This document shows, piece by piece, positions 22,827 to 30,952 of a stretch of DNA of 54,104 nucleotides; the stretch's first letter is position 1; every line of letters begins with the position of its first letter. The stretch is from Brevinematales bacterium (GTDB taxonomy: Bacteria > Spirochaetota > Brevinematia > Brevinematales > GWF1-51-8), in the NCBI GenBank assembly GCA_013177895.1, contig JABLXV010000001.1, forward strand, positions 86,056 through 140,159, written 5' to 3'. Both the position numbers and the translations under genes were made by a program. Below the pieces are notes generated by a model, which was given only the letters and a program-made list of their open reading frames with translations, was not told where the DNA came from and did not search any database.

Positions 22827-25652
22827 GTGAAATTATACGACCTGAGTATATCCGTAGAAATCCTGACCGATAAGCAGTTGACGCGCGAACTGAAAATAGT
22901 CCTTTCGTCCAGCGACTCCCTTTTACGGCGGTATATCCTGTCGACGGTGGAGAACGAGGATTTGTCGCTGGAGTTTTTCGACGATTTTTCGGACGTCCCG
23001 GCGGAAATCCAGAGCTTCATCCGTTATTTCAAAAACTACCGCCAATCGTTGATCTCCCGCCCCGACTCGAAAACCCTGCTGGTCGGGACTCCCGTCGATT
23101 TTTACTTTATCCATAACCTGATGAAATTCAATACCCAGTTTATTGTCAACGATAAAAAACGCCGCGTCCGTTTCGACGACGATCCGCTCACATTGCGCCT
23201 CCTTTTTAACTCCGAGTTGAACAGTCTCGTGCTGCCGTCCCCGGCGAACAATGTCCTGCTTCCGACCAACGGCGGCAATCTACTCATCAGCGACGGGGTA
23301 ATTCGCCCGTTGACGGCTCCGGTGAGCGACGAGATGCTCGAGACTTTGTTCCGCGAGGGAGCCGCGCCGGTATCCCCGGAGCTCAGGATCAAGCTCTTTA
23401 CCACCAAGCGCGACCGTTCCAAGCACATCGACCGGATGATCGACCTCCCGCAGGTGCGGACTGTCTCCGAGCGCAAAATCCGCTTCCGTTTCAACGCCGG
23501 GCACGACACATACTCTGTCGCGGGATACCTGCTCTGCGGCGACCATGAATGCCCGCTGAATTTCCCCGAGCTTCGCAAGGCAATCCTCCTGTCCGAGGAA
23601 ATTATCCTGCCGTTCGCCGAGAACGAAGTCGTGCTGATCTCCCCCGAATCGGAGTTCTATCAGCAGATACGGACGGTAGTGAACGAGGTTTATTCGAATT
23701 TCTTCGAGTTTTTAAACGAGATAGAGACCAATAAGATCGAAACCCGCGATAACGAGAACCTGTTCCAGAAGTTTTTCCCGAAGATCAGCGGTATCGCTGA
23801 AATTATCGAGGGCGACGAGAAAATAGAAATCGTCAGCGGCGAGGTTTCCGAGCGCCGTATAAAAATATCCGACGAGCAGATCGCCCCGTCCGGCGACGGG
23901 AGTTCCATCGACTGGCTCGGCGTGGACTTCCAATTCCGTATCGGCGACATCATGCTGATGCTCAACGAGCTTCACGAAATCCTGCGGCACGGTTTCGTGC
24001 GAAAGGGTAACAAGATCGTCAGCCTCGGCGAGAAGGAATTATCGTTCGTCAAGGATTTGCTGGGCGAGATCGATATCCGCAAGGTCGGCGGCAAATGGCG
24101 GATGCGCCGTTTCAACCTGCCGCGCCTCCTCAAGGAATCGATCAAAACCGAACTCCCCGCCGCGCTCAAGGATTTCCAGAAGGAGATCACCGCCGACCGT
24201 TCGATCAAGAAGGTCAAACTCCCCGACCGGATATCCCATATCCTGAGGAATTACCAGAAGCTCGGCGCGGACTGGCTCCATTTCCTCAACCGTTTCCATT
24301 TCGGCGGAATCCTAGCGGACGAGATGGGTCTCGGTAAAACAGTGCAGATGCTGACGCATCTTTACACGATCAAGGGCAGCGGCCCTACGGTGATCGTTTG
24401 CCCCAGTTCGCTCGTGTACAACTGGGTCGCGGAGATAAAAAAGTTCTTCCCGGAGGAACTGTCATGGATAGTGATCGACGGGAACAAGTCCCAGCGTATC
24501 GCGAAGATCGGGGAGATCGCGAACTACGATATCGCGATCACGTCCTATTACCTGATCCATCTCGATATCGAGGAATATAAAAAGATCGAGTTTAACTACT
24601 GCATCCTCGACGAGGCGCAGCATATCAAGAATAAGTCCGCGAAACGCACCCAGAGTATCAAGGATATCCTGTCGCGGCACAGGATCGCGATCACGGGTAC
24701 GCCTATCGAGAACAATGTCACCGAGCTCTGGTCGATCTTCGACTTCGTGATGCCGTCGTTCCTCGGGCATTACACATGGTTCAAAAAATCGTTCGAACTC
24801 CCCATCAACGGGTTCGACCGCAACGAGCGGACGATCGCGGTCAATAAGCTCAAAAAGATGATCCACCCGTTCATCATACGCCGCACCAAGTCGGCGGTCA
24901 TCAAGGAACTCCCCGATAAGATCGAGCAATCGGTCAGCCTGGAACTCACCGAGCGCCAGAAGGCGCTCTATCTCGAGACGCTCGCGAAGGTACGGAGCAA
25001 CCTCTACTCGGTGATCGAAAAGAAGGGCGTCGAGGGGTCGTATATCGACTTCCTCGCGGCGCTCACGCGTCTCCGCCAGATCTGTCTCCATCCCGGGCTG
25101 GTCAACCCCGAGCTGATCGACCTCGACAGCGAGGAAATCTCGGTCAAGACGAGCGCGCTGGTCGAACTCCTCGAAGAGGCGATGGACAGCGGGCACCGGG
25201 TGCTCGTGTTCAGCCAGTTCGTACAGATGCTGAAAATCCTGCGGAAGGAACTTTCCCGCAACCAGATCGACTACCTCTACCTCGACGGCGAGACGAAGGA
25301 CCGCGTGGAGCTGGTCGACCGTTTCAACAAGTCGGACGTGCCGGTATTCCTGATCTCCCTCCGCGCGGGAGGCACCGGGCTGAACCTGATCGGCGCGGAC
25401 GCGGTCATCCTGTTCGACCCGTGGTGGAATCCCGCCGTGGAGAACCAAGCGATCGACCGGGCGCACCGTATCGGGCAGGTCAACGTCGTGCACGTGTACC
25501 GTCTGATGACGCAGGGCACTATAGAAGAGAAGATCGCGCGCCTTCAGGATAAGAAGCGCGTCATATTCGACAATATGCTCGATAAGGACGCGACGTTCAT
25601 TAAGAAGATGACATGGGAAGATATCCGCGACCTGTTCGAGATGGAAACGTAA
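22827..25652 (+). CDS. SNF2/Rad54-family DEAD-like ATPase/helicase
   Basis: 941 residues. An N-terminal region of about 450 residues is of unknown fold. Then come the SNF2 ATPase lobes: Walker A DEMGLGKT at 498-505, DEAQ box at 595-598, the AITGTPIENN motif III region, and helicase-C motifs VFSQFVQMLKIL, SLRAGGTGLNL and AIDRAHRIGQ. Likely an ATP-driven double-stranded DNA translocase acting on protein-DNA complexes. Start GTG at 22827 with AAGGGG upstream. Composition is core-like, so it looks resident. The last 29 bases recur at 26699-26727 beyond an inserted FRG gene. Confidence 0.93.
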   Translation: MKLYDLSISVEILTDKQLTRELKIVLSSSDSLLRRYILSTVENEDLSLEFFDDFSDVPAEIQSFIRYFKNYRQSLISRPDSKTLLVGTPVDFYFIHNLMKFNTQFIVNDKKRRVRFDDDPLTLRLLFNSELNSLVLPSPANNVLLPTNGGNLLISDGVIRPLTAPVSDEMLETLFREGAAPVSPELRIKLFTTKRDRSKHIDRMIDLPQVRTVSERKIRFRFNAGHDTYSVAGYLLCGDHECPLNFPELRKAILLSEEIILPFAENEVVLISPESEFYQQIRTVVNEVYSNFFEFLNEIETNKIETRDNENLFQKFFPKISGIAEIIEGDEKIEIVSGEVSERRIKISDEQIAPSGDGSSIDWLGVDFQFRIGDIMLMLNELHEILRHGFVRKGNKIVSLGEKELSFVKDLLGEIDIRKVGGKWRMRRFNLPRLLKESIKTELPAALKDFQKEITADRSIKKVKLPDRISHILRNYQKLGADWLHFLNRFHFGGILADEMGLGKTVQMLTHLYTIKGSGPTVIVCPSSLVYNWVAEIKKFFPEELSWIVIDGNKSQRIAKIGEIANYDIAITSYYLIHLDIEEYKKIEFNYCILDEAQHIKNKSAKRTQSIKDILSRHRIAITGTPIENNVTELWSIFDFVMPSFLGHYTWFKKSFELPINGFDRNERTIAVNKLKKMIHPFIIRRTKSAVIKELPDKIEQSVSLELTERQKALYLETLAKVRSNLYSVIEKKGVEGSYIDFLAALTRLRQICLHPGLVNPELIDLDSEEISVKTSALVELLEEAMDSGHRVLVFSQFVQMLKILRKELSRNQIDYLYLDGETKDRVELVDRFNKSDVPVFLISLRAGGTGLNLIGADAVILFDPWWNPAVENQAIDRAHRIGQVNVVHVYRLMTQGTIEEKIARLQDKKRVIFDNMLDKDATFIKKMTWEDIRDLFEMET
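25624..25652 (+). repeat. Direct repeat: functional 3' end of the SNF2 gene
   Basis: Last codons and stop of the SNF2 gene. Identical to 26699-26727 at 28 of 29 positions. The two copies bracket the A+T-rich FRG-domain gene. Confidence 0.9.
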
Positions 25653-25683
25653 TCCGATTATAATTCGTAAATCAAATTATCTG

Positions 25684-25712
25684 TTGACATAATATTTCTT
25701 CTTTATTATTGT
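25684..25712 (+). promoter_or_regulatory. Promoter of the FRG-domain gene
   Basis: TTGACA (25684-25689), 17-nt spacer, TATTGT (25707-25712), followed by a strong AGGAGG ahead of the ATG. The inserted gene appears to carry its own promoter. Confidence 0.5.
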
Positions 25713-25737
25713 AATACGCAATAAAAAGGAGGAAGGG

Positions 25738-26661
25738 ATGAATAAAATTGAAAATATCGATAGTTATTTAGTAGAACAGTTTTCAAACGTTTTACATTCG
25801 GGATATGAAGCAGTTGCAAGAAATGATGGAACTATTGTTAATAATTATCAAAAATTACTTGAAAATAATGCAATGATAAATTATGCTTATCCAAAATATA
25901 TGCTTTTTTATAGAGGACAAACATATGATATAAAAAACAATTCAGGACACTCTGTTTTTTATCCAACTCTATATAGAGTTGCGTCGGGTATGAATCAAAT
26001 TTCTAAAGACACAAAAATGAAAAGAATAAATATATTGAAAACATCATCAAATAAACTCATAGATTATCTATATCAAAGGAAAATAATAAATAATAATAGT
26101 CATCTTTTTATAGGAATTGAAAAATTAAAGTTATTTAAAGAACTTCAGTATGCTATTTTGCAACATTATGAGGTATGTAGAACACCTCTTTTAGATGTTA
26201 CACAATCTCTAAGAATGGCATGCAATTTTGCATTACATAACAGAGAAGGTAATCTACAAAATATCGGTTATGTTTTCGTATTTGGAATGCCTTATCCTCA
26301 TGGAGGAATAAGTTACTCAACAGAAGACGAATTCTTAAATATTCGTCTTTCTGCTGTATGCATGCCTAAAGCATTGCGTCCACATTTTCAAGAAGCATAT
26401 TTATTAGGAGAATTTCCGCTAAAAACTGAATTAGACTTAAATAGAATTAACAATGTGGAAGATATTTTTAGATCAAAACCTAATTTTGCATGTCGTTTAG
26501 TGGCAAAATTTAAAATAAATGGTACCATCCATGAAGAAATTGGAGATTTAGGCAATAAATACATTTATCCTGATGAAAATGATGAAATAAACTTAGTATG
26601 CGAAAATATAAAAAAAGATTTAATAGAAACATATGGGACTAATTACTATTCAAATATTTAA
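25738..26661 (+). CDS. FRG-domain protein
   Basis: 307 residues. The FRG domain is recognised by LFYRGQTYDI near residues 58-67, a PTLYRVASG strand, and QHYEVCRTPLLDVTQSLRMA near 143-162, followed by the FALHN segment. FRG-domain proteins are often in mobile or defence contexts, but the biochemical activity is not established. Strikingly A+T-rich in both sequence and codon choice compared with the flanking genes, which argues for recent transfer. Bracketed by two copies of the SNF2 gene's 3' end, with its own promoter and ribosome-binding site. Confidence 0.85.
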   Translation: MNKIENIDSYLVEQFSNVLHSGYEAVARNDGTIVNNYQKLLENNAMINYAYPKYMLFYRGQTYDIKNNSGHSVFYPTLYRVASGMNQISKDTKMKRINILKTSSNKLIDYLYQRKIINNNSHLFIGIEKLKLFKELQYAILQHYEVCRTPLLDVTQSLRMACNFALHNREGNLQNIGYVFVFGMPYPHGGISYSTEDEFLNIRLSAVCMPKALRPHFQEAYLLGEFPLKTELDLNRINNVEDIFRSKPNFACRLVAKFKINGTIHEEIGDLGNKYIYPDENDEINLVCENIKKDLIETYGTNYYSNI

Positions 26662-26698
26662 TTTTAATACTTTGAATTATATAGACTTCATATATCTC

Positions 26699-26727
26699 TC
26701 CGCGACCTGTTCGAGATGGAGACGTAA
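26699..26727 (+). repeat. Direct repeat: copy of the SNF2 3' end after the FRG gene
   Basis: Matches 25624-25652 with one substitution and keeps the stop codon, but has no open frame leading into it. It is followed by a short TAACAG/CTGTTA hairpin and then core-like DNA up to the oxidoreductase gene. Confidence 0.9.
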
Positions 26728-26841
26728 CAGAAACCTGTTATCAAGTTCTTATCCTATATCCCCATAAAATATTACCCTCGCGCGTGTCGCTTTTTATGCC
26801 TCCGTTTGTTACAATATATAGTATCGATGATGGAGGCTATC

Positions 26842-28329
26842 ATGTCTAAAAAGGTATTGATTATCGGCGGCGGAGCGTACGGGCTCGCGGCCGGAGCGTA
26901 TCTCGCGATGAACGGGTTCGACACGGAAATCTACGAGATGCACAATCTGCCCGGCGGGGTATGTACCTGCTGGTCGCGCAAGGGTTACACGTTCGACTTC
27001 TGTATCCACTGGCTGATGGGATCGTCCCCCGGCAAGAGTCTGTACCACGTATGGAGCGAGCTCGGAGCGGTGCAGGGAAGAAAGATGATCGAGAGCGATA
27101 TCTATATGAAATGGGACAACCGGAAGGGCGACACGTTTACGGTCTATACCGACCCGGAGAAACTCCGCGCGGAGATGCTGCGTCTCGGCCCCGACGATAA
27201 ACGTCTCATCGACAAAATGATTAACGGAATCATCGCGTTCTCGAAATTCGATATGCCCGGGCGTTCGGAAGACGAAAACTTCGGGCTGATATTTAAAATG
27301 ATCGGGATGATGCCCAAGCTGATGAAGTGGGGCGGGATGACGGTCACAAAATTCGCGGATAAACTAAAAAGCCCCGCGCTCAGCCAGTTTTTCCACGAGA
27401 TGTACGGCTCAGGCGGGATGGGCGATTTCCCGATGATGGGAATGATGATGATGCTTGGGTTTATGGCGGTGAAATCGAACGGATACCCCATGGGCGGCTC
27501 GCTCAAGTTTGCCCAGGCGATCGAGGCGACGTTCAAAAAGAACGGCGGCAGGATGTTCTATAACAGCAAGGCCGATAAAATAATCGTCGAGGACGGCAAG
27601 GCAGTCGGGATCATCGTCAACGGTAAGGAGATCCGAGGGGATTATGTGATATCCGCCGCGGACGGATATGCCACATTCAACACTCTCCTCGGCGGGAAAT
27701 ACCCGCACCCGAAGCACGATAACGCCTACAAGAACTGGAAGACCTTCCCGTCACTGGTTTTCGTCTCGCTCGGGCTGGCACGGAAGTTCGAGAATATGCC
27801 GTCCACTCATAACTTTAACTCGAAGAACCCCCTCGTGATCGAGGACGGCAAATCGACCCTCGACTATATCCATATCCGCTTATTCAATTTCGACGATACG
27901 ATGGCGCCCGCCGGAAAGACCGCGATCACGTCGATGGTCAACAGCTTTAATTATCAATACTGGGTCGACCTGAAGAAAAAAGACCCCGCGAAGTACGAGG
28001 CTGAGAAAAAACGTATCGCCGATTGGATTATCGACGAATCGGAACAGTATTTCGGCGATTTTAAAAGCAAGGTCGAGGTCGTCGATGTCGCCACTCCCGA
28101 AACGATTATCCGTTACACGGGGAACTGGCAGGGAAGTTACGAGGGCTGGCTGCCGGATAAAAATACGATGATGAAGCAGCTCCCGTCGAAACTTCCGGGG
28201 CTGGCGAATTTCTATATGCTCGGGCAATGGGTATCTCCCGGCGGCGGGCTTCCCCCAGCGGGGATGAACGGGCGCAAGCTCGCGCAGGCTATCTGTAAAA
28301 AAGAGAAGCAGAAATTTACAGTGAAATAA
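26842..28329 (+). CDS. Phytoene desaturase-like FAD-dependent oxidoreductase (CrtI / COG1233)
   Basis: 495 residues from the ATG at 26842, with GGAGG five bases upstream. The Rossmann FAD-binding motif is KVLIIGGGAYGLAAGAYLA at the N-terminus, followed by EMHNLPGGVCTCW. A middle section has the GGSLKFAQAIEATFKKNGG signature seen in CrtI/retinol saturase-like enzymes, and the C-terminus has MLGQWVSPGGGLPPAGMNG. Members desaturate or saturate polyene or retinoid-like chains, and the substrate here is unknown. It stands alone, with no carotenoid genes nearby. Confidence 0.9.
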   Translation: MSKKVLIIGGGAYGLAAGAYLAMNGFDTEIYEMHNLPGGVCTCWSRKGYTFDFCIHWLMGSSPGKSLYHVWSELGAVQGRKMIESDIYMKWDNRKGDTFTVYTDPEKLRAEMLRLGPDDKRLIDKMINGIIAFSKFDMPGRSEDENFGLIFKMIGMMPKLMKWGGMTVTKFADKLKSPALSQFFHEMYGSGGMGDFPMMGMMMMLGFMAVKSNGYPMGGSLKFAQAIEATFKKNGGRMFYNSKADKIIVEDGKAVGIIVNGKEIRGDYVISAADGYATFNTLLGGKYPHPKHDNAYKNWKTFPSLVFVSLGLARKFENMPSTHNFNSKNPLVIEDGKSTLDYIHIRLFNFDDTMAPAGKTAITSMVNSFNYQYWVDLKKKDPAKYEAEKKRIADWIIDESEQYFGDFKSKVEVVDVATPETIIRYTGNWQGSYEGWLPDKNTMMKQLPSKLPGLANFYMLGQWVSPGGGLPPAGMNGRKLAQAICKKEKQKFTVK

Positions 28330-28351
28330 ACGAAACCGCCACTTGAGGGCA

Positions 28352-28512
28352 TGTTGACAAAGACGGAATTTTTATTATTTTCCGTCACTGCGATGAGCAT
28401 AGCGAAGAAGCAGTCTATATAATATTATAGCCATTAATAAAATAGATTGCTTCTACCGCGCTTCAATAAATTCTGTAGCGCGGCATCGCAATGACATTAT
28501 AAGTTCGTCAAC
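28352..28512. repeat. Dispersed 161-bp palindromic element, copy 1
   Basis: Begins TGTTGACAAA and ends GTTCGTCAAC, i.e. near-complementary ends. It holds internal inverted motifs around TCACTGCGATGAGC...GAAGCAGTC and GATTGCTTC...GCGCGGC. A homologous 160-bp copy with the same ends lies at 49005-49164. No coding potential. This gap (28330-28663) has no gene. Confidence 0.75.
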
Positions 28513-28537
28513 CGCCCCTTGAAGGGGCGGCTTTTTT
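28512..28537 (+). terminator. Rho-independent terminator
   Basis: CCGCCCC / GGGGCGG hairpin (28512-28530) followed by a T-run (28532-28537). It probably ends transcription from the oxidoreductase gene. Confidence 0.75.
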
Positions 28538-28589
28538 ATCGATTGTATCCTCTTGAAATCCAACATATAAAAAAAATAATCTAAAACTA

Positions 28590-28645
28590 TTGACATCGGA
28601 TGATTCTTCTTGTATAATATGACTATTATTACTAATATAGTCATA
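28590..28645 (+). promoter_or_regulatory. Consensus promoter with palindromic operator for the TetR gene
   Basis: TTGACA (28590-28595), 17-nt spacer and TATAAT (28613-28618), a full sigma-70 consensus. Overlapping the last T of the -10 and the start region is a 28-bp palindrome with perfect 9-bp arms, TATGACTAT (28618-28626) and ATAGTCATA (28637-28645). Position and shape suggest autorepression by the TetR protein encoded just downstream. Confidence 0.75.
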
Positions 28646-28663
28646 TAGAAAACGGAGTGTATT

Positions 28664-29263
28664 ATGCCGAAGGGATGGAACGAACATGAAAAGGAAATGA
28701 TAAAAAGGCGCTTACAGACCGAAGGGAAAAAGTTATTTGAAAGATTCGGATTGCGGAAAACGACTGTAGATGAAATTGTGCGCGATGCGGGGATTTCCAA
28801 AGGCGCGTTCTATTTTTTCTATGAATCCAAGGAATTGCTGTATTACGATATTACCCGGTTAATGCAGCTCGAAAACAGGAAAAATTTCTATGACATGATC
28901 CGTAATTCTGCCGGCTCCCCACGGGAACGCTTTAAAAGCTTTATTATCCACGGTATTCGAATCCTTTCCGGCACTCCCCTCTACCGGATGATGCATTCGG
29001 CGGACTTCGAGTACCTGGTGCGCAAGCTTCCAGCTGATTATCAGACTGATGATATGAAAAGCTATCTCGACGAATTTACGGTTTTTTTTAACGAGTGGAT
29101 CAGCAAGGGCTGGATGAAGAAAATAGAACCTGATGCGATGAACGGGCTTTTTATGTCGATCTTTTTCCTTATCCTGCATCGGGACGATTTTCAGGATAAG
29201 GTATTTGACGATACTACGGAACTGATGGCGGATATGCTCGCTTCTTATCTTATAGTCGGATAG
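28664..29263 (+). CDS. TetR/AcrR family transcriptional regulator
   Basis: 199 residues. The N-terminal helix-turn-helix reads LFERFGLRKTTVDEIVRDAG followed by ISKGAFYFFYESKE, the TetR DNA-binding signature. The C-terminal two thirds is an all-helical ligand/dimerisation domain. A palindrome overlapping its own promoter is the likely operator. The EFR1 gene starts 19 bp downstream on the same strand and is probably in the same autoregulated operon. Ligand unknown. Confidence 0.92.
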   Translation: MPKGWNEHEKEMIKRRLQTEGKKLFERFGLRKTTVDEIVRDAGISKGAFYFFYESKELLYYDITRLMQLENRKNFYDMIRNSAGSPRERFKSFIIHGIRILSGTPLYRMMHSADFEYLVRKLPADYQTDDMKSYLDEFTVFFNEWISKGWMKKIEPDAMNGLFMSIFFLILHRDDFQDKVFDDTTELMADMLASYLIVG

Positions 29264-29282
29264 TACATTTTTGGAGGAATAT

Positions 29283-30125
29283 ATGCCCATCGAAATCTAT
29301 TATTTCACAGGAAGCGGTAACTCCTTATTTGCGGCACGGGAACTGCAAAAACGACTCCCCGGGTCAGTCCTGATCCCTATTGCCAGACTACTCAGACAGG
29401 ACAAGATCGAATCTGCCGGCGATAAAGTCGGAATCGTCTTCCCCCTGCACGGAATGACTCTCCCGGTACCGGTAGAAATATTTCTTCGGAAGCTGTTTCC
29501 GCAGCCGGGGTCCTATATATTCGGCGTCACCACGCGTGGCGGTACAAAGTTCTACGGTTTTAAAAAGATGGAGAAACTCCTTCGGAAAAAGAAATCCTCC
29601 CTCAGCGCATCGTTCCTGATTAACATGGCTGATAACGACCCGAAACTCAAGCACTGGAAACCCTTACCGATTGAGGAAATGCAGGTAATTGAGAACAAAT
29701 CCCTTGCGCGCCTCGAATTCATCGCGGAAAAAGTGAAGCACAGTGAAAAATATCATGAACCCGACCTTGAGGGGGTTTCGATTTCCAAAAATCCCGTACT
29801 GAATTTCCTATTCGACCGGCTTATCCTGTTTGCCATGTGGATGATGAAGCTCATCGGTGTCGGAAATTATTTCTATGCCGACGAAGCCTGTAACGGCTGC
29901 GGGATATGCGAAAAAGTTTGCCCTTCGGGAAAAATTGCTATGACGAATAAAAAACCGGGTTGGCTGAAGAACATCCGTTGCTACTTCTGCTATGCATGTA
30001 TCAATTTCTGCCCGAAATCCGCTGTGCAGATTCATTCGAAATGGTACATGAAGTCCTACACTCCGCAAAACGGGCGTTATTCACACCCTTACGCAAAAAT
30101 CGCCGACATGACGGCGCAGAAATAA
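29283..30125 (+). CDS. EFR1-type flavodoxin/ferredoxin fusion protein
   Basis: 280 residues from the ATG at 29283, with GGAGGA upstream. The N-terminal flavodoxin-like domain starts IEIYYFTGSGNSLFAARELQ. The C-terminus carries two cysteine clusters, CNGCGICEKVCP and CYFCYACINFCP, as expected for two [4Fe-4S] centres. This is the EFR1-family electron-transfer plan. Partner proteins are not evident. Expression is likely controlled by the TetR regulator directly upstream. Confidence 0.88.
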   Translation: MPIEIYYFTGSGNSLFAARELQKRLPGSVLIPIARLLRQDKIESAGDKVGIVFPLHGMTLPVPVEIFLRKLFPQPGSYIFGVTTRGGTKFYGFKKMEKLLRKKKSSLSASFLINMADNDPKLKHWKPLPIEEMQVIENKSLARLEFIAEKVKHSEKYHEPDLEGVSISKNPVLNFLFDRLILFAMWMMKLIGVGNYFYADEACNGCGICEKVCPSGKIAMTNKKPGWLKNIRCYFCYACINFCPKSAVQIHSKWYMKSYTPQNGRYSHPYAKIADMTAQK

Positions 30126-30127
30126 AA

Positions 30128-30152
30128 ACCGGCTCTTTCGAGCCGGGTTATA
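30128..30152 (-). terminator. Hairpin, minus-strand terminator shape
   Basis: CCGGCTC / GAGCCGG stem. On the minus strand the stem is followed by a T-run (GGTTTTTATT), so it better fits termination of leftward transcripts. A similar hairpin lies at 30926-30952, and the two bracket the HEPN/nucleotidyltransferase pair. Confidence 0.5.
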
Positions 30153-30201
30153 ATTAGTTTCCTGTATCATTTAACCGCATACTAAATAATAAAATGTATT
30201 A

Positions 30202-30229
30202 TTGACTTTTCAGAGCCATTCATTAGAAT
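30202..30229 (+). promoter_or_regulatory. Promoter predicting a leaderless HEPN transcript
   Basis: TTGACT (30202-30207), 16-nt spacer, TAGAAT (30224-30229). The expected start point coincides with the ATG at 30236, and no ribosome-binding site precedes that codon. Confidence 0.5.
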
Positions 30230-30235
30230 GGTAAT

Positions 30236-30649
30236 ATGGAAAAACAAAAAGATATCATCCATGAAAGAATTGAGTATTGGTTAGACCTTGCGAATTACGA
30301 TTTAGATACCGCTTTCGCAATGCAGGACGCGGAGCGATTTCTATACGTGGGTTTTTTATCGCATCAGGTTATCGAAAAAGGATTAAAAGCGTTACATTGG
30401 AAGAAAACCGAATCAGAACCGCCGTTTACCCACAACCTTATTATTCTTATCCAAAAATGCGGGGTTATTGATGAAGTGCCCGAAGGATTTTTAAAGATTT
30501 CCGAAGAATTAATGCCGTTAGGCATCAGCGCCCGTTATCCCGACGATAAAGATATGCTCCTAGATATACTGACCCGTGAAAAATGTAATGAAATTTTATC
30601 GACCGTTAAGGATTTTTTATTATGGATAAAGAATTATTTGAAAAACTGA
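30236..30649 (+). CDS. HEPN-domain protein
   Basis: 137 residues of the HEPN family (PF05168-like), with EYWLDLANYDLDTAFAMQ at the N-terminus, FLSHQVIEKGLKALHWK, PPFTHNLIIL and a late SARYPDDKDM segment. It lacks the RX4HXY motif of the HepT proteins at 4-5 kb, so RNase activity is uncertain. It overlaps the following nucleotidyltransferase by 28 bp, the usual arrangement of HEPN/MNT pairs (toxin-antitoxin or kanamycin-nucleotidyltransferase-like systems). The predicted transcript is leaderless. Confidence 0.85.
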   Translation: MEKQKDIIHERIEYWLDLANYDLDTAFAMQDAERFLYVGFLSHQVIEKGLKALHWKKTESEPPFTHNLIILIQKCGVIDEVPEGFLKISEELMPLGISARYPDDKDMLLDILTREKCNEILSTVKDFLLWIKNYLKN

Positions 30650-30924
30650 AAAGATTCAGCATACTCGCTAAAGAAGTAGTACCGTTCGATAAAATGATAC
30701 TCTTCGGTTCGTTCGTCCACGGGACGCCCCATAAGGACAGCGATATCGATGTGGCTCTTGTGGTAAAATCAATCGGTAAGGATTTCCTCACGAAAAGCGC
30801 CGAACTTTTCCGTATCAGCCGTCAAGTCGATTCCCGGATAGAGCCTCTGATACTGAGTCCCGCGCACGATAAAAGCGGATTTCTCGAAAGTATCGAGAAG
30901 AAGGGAATTATAATTCCATTTTAA
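30622..30924 (+). CDS. Minimal nucleotidyltransferase partnered with HEPN
   Basis: 100 residues. ILFGSFVHGTPHKDSDIDVAL gives the GS and DxD metal-binding signature of pol-beta-like minimal nucleotidyltransferases. Start at 30622 lies inside the HEPN gene. A modifying or antitoxin role towards the HEPN partner is inferred from other HEPN/MNT pairs. Order here is HEPN first, opposite to the MntA/HepT modules at 4-5 kb. Confidence 0.88.
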   Translation: MDKELFEKLKRFSILAKEVVPFDKMILFGSFVHGTPHKDSDIDVALVVKSIGKDFLTKSAELFRISRQVDSRIEPLILSPAHDKSGFLESIEKKGIIIPF

Positions 30925-30925
30925 A

Positions 30926-30952
30926 AAACCCGGCGCTTCCGGACCGGGTTAT
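30926..30952 (-). terminator. Rho-independent terminator (leftward)
   Basis: AACCCGG ... CCGGGTT hairpin. On the minus strand it is followed directly by a T-run, so it terminates the Mrr gene (and possibly aspS read-through). Similar at most positions to the hairpin at 30128-30152. Confidence 0.65.

Noticed and set aside
24462-25493. 343-residue minus-strand frame inside the SNF2 gene
   Set aside because: Antisense shadow of conserved helicase motifs.
22827-26661. Two-gene SNF2-FRG defence system
   Set aside because: The SNF2 gene has core-like composition and the FRG gene is a later insert bracketed by duplicated SNF2 ends, so the pairing looks accidental.
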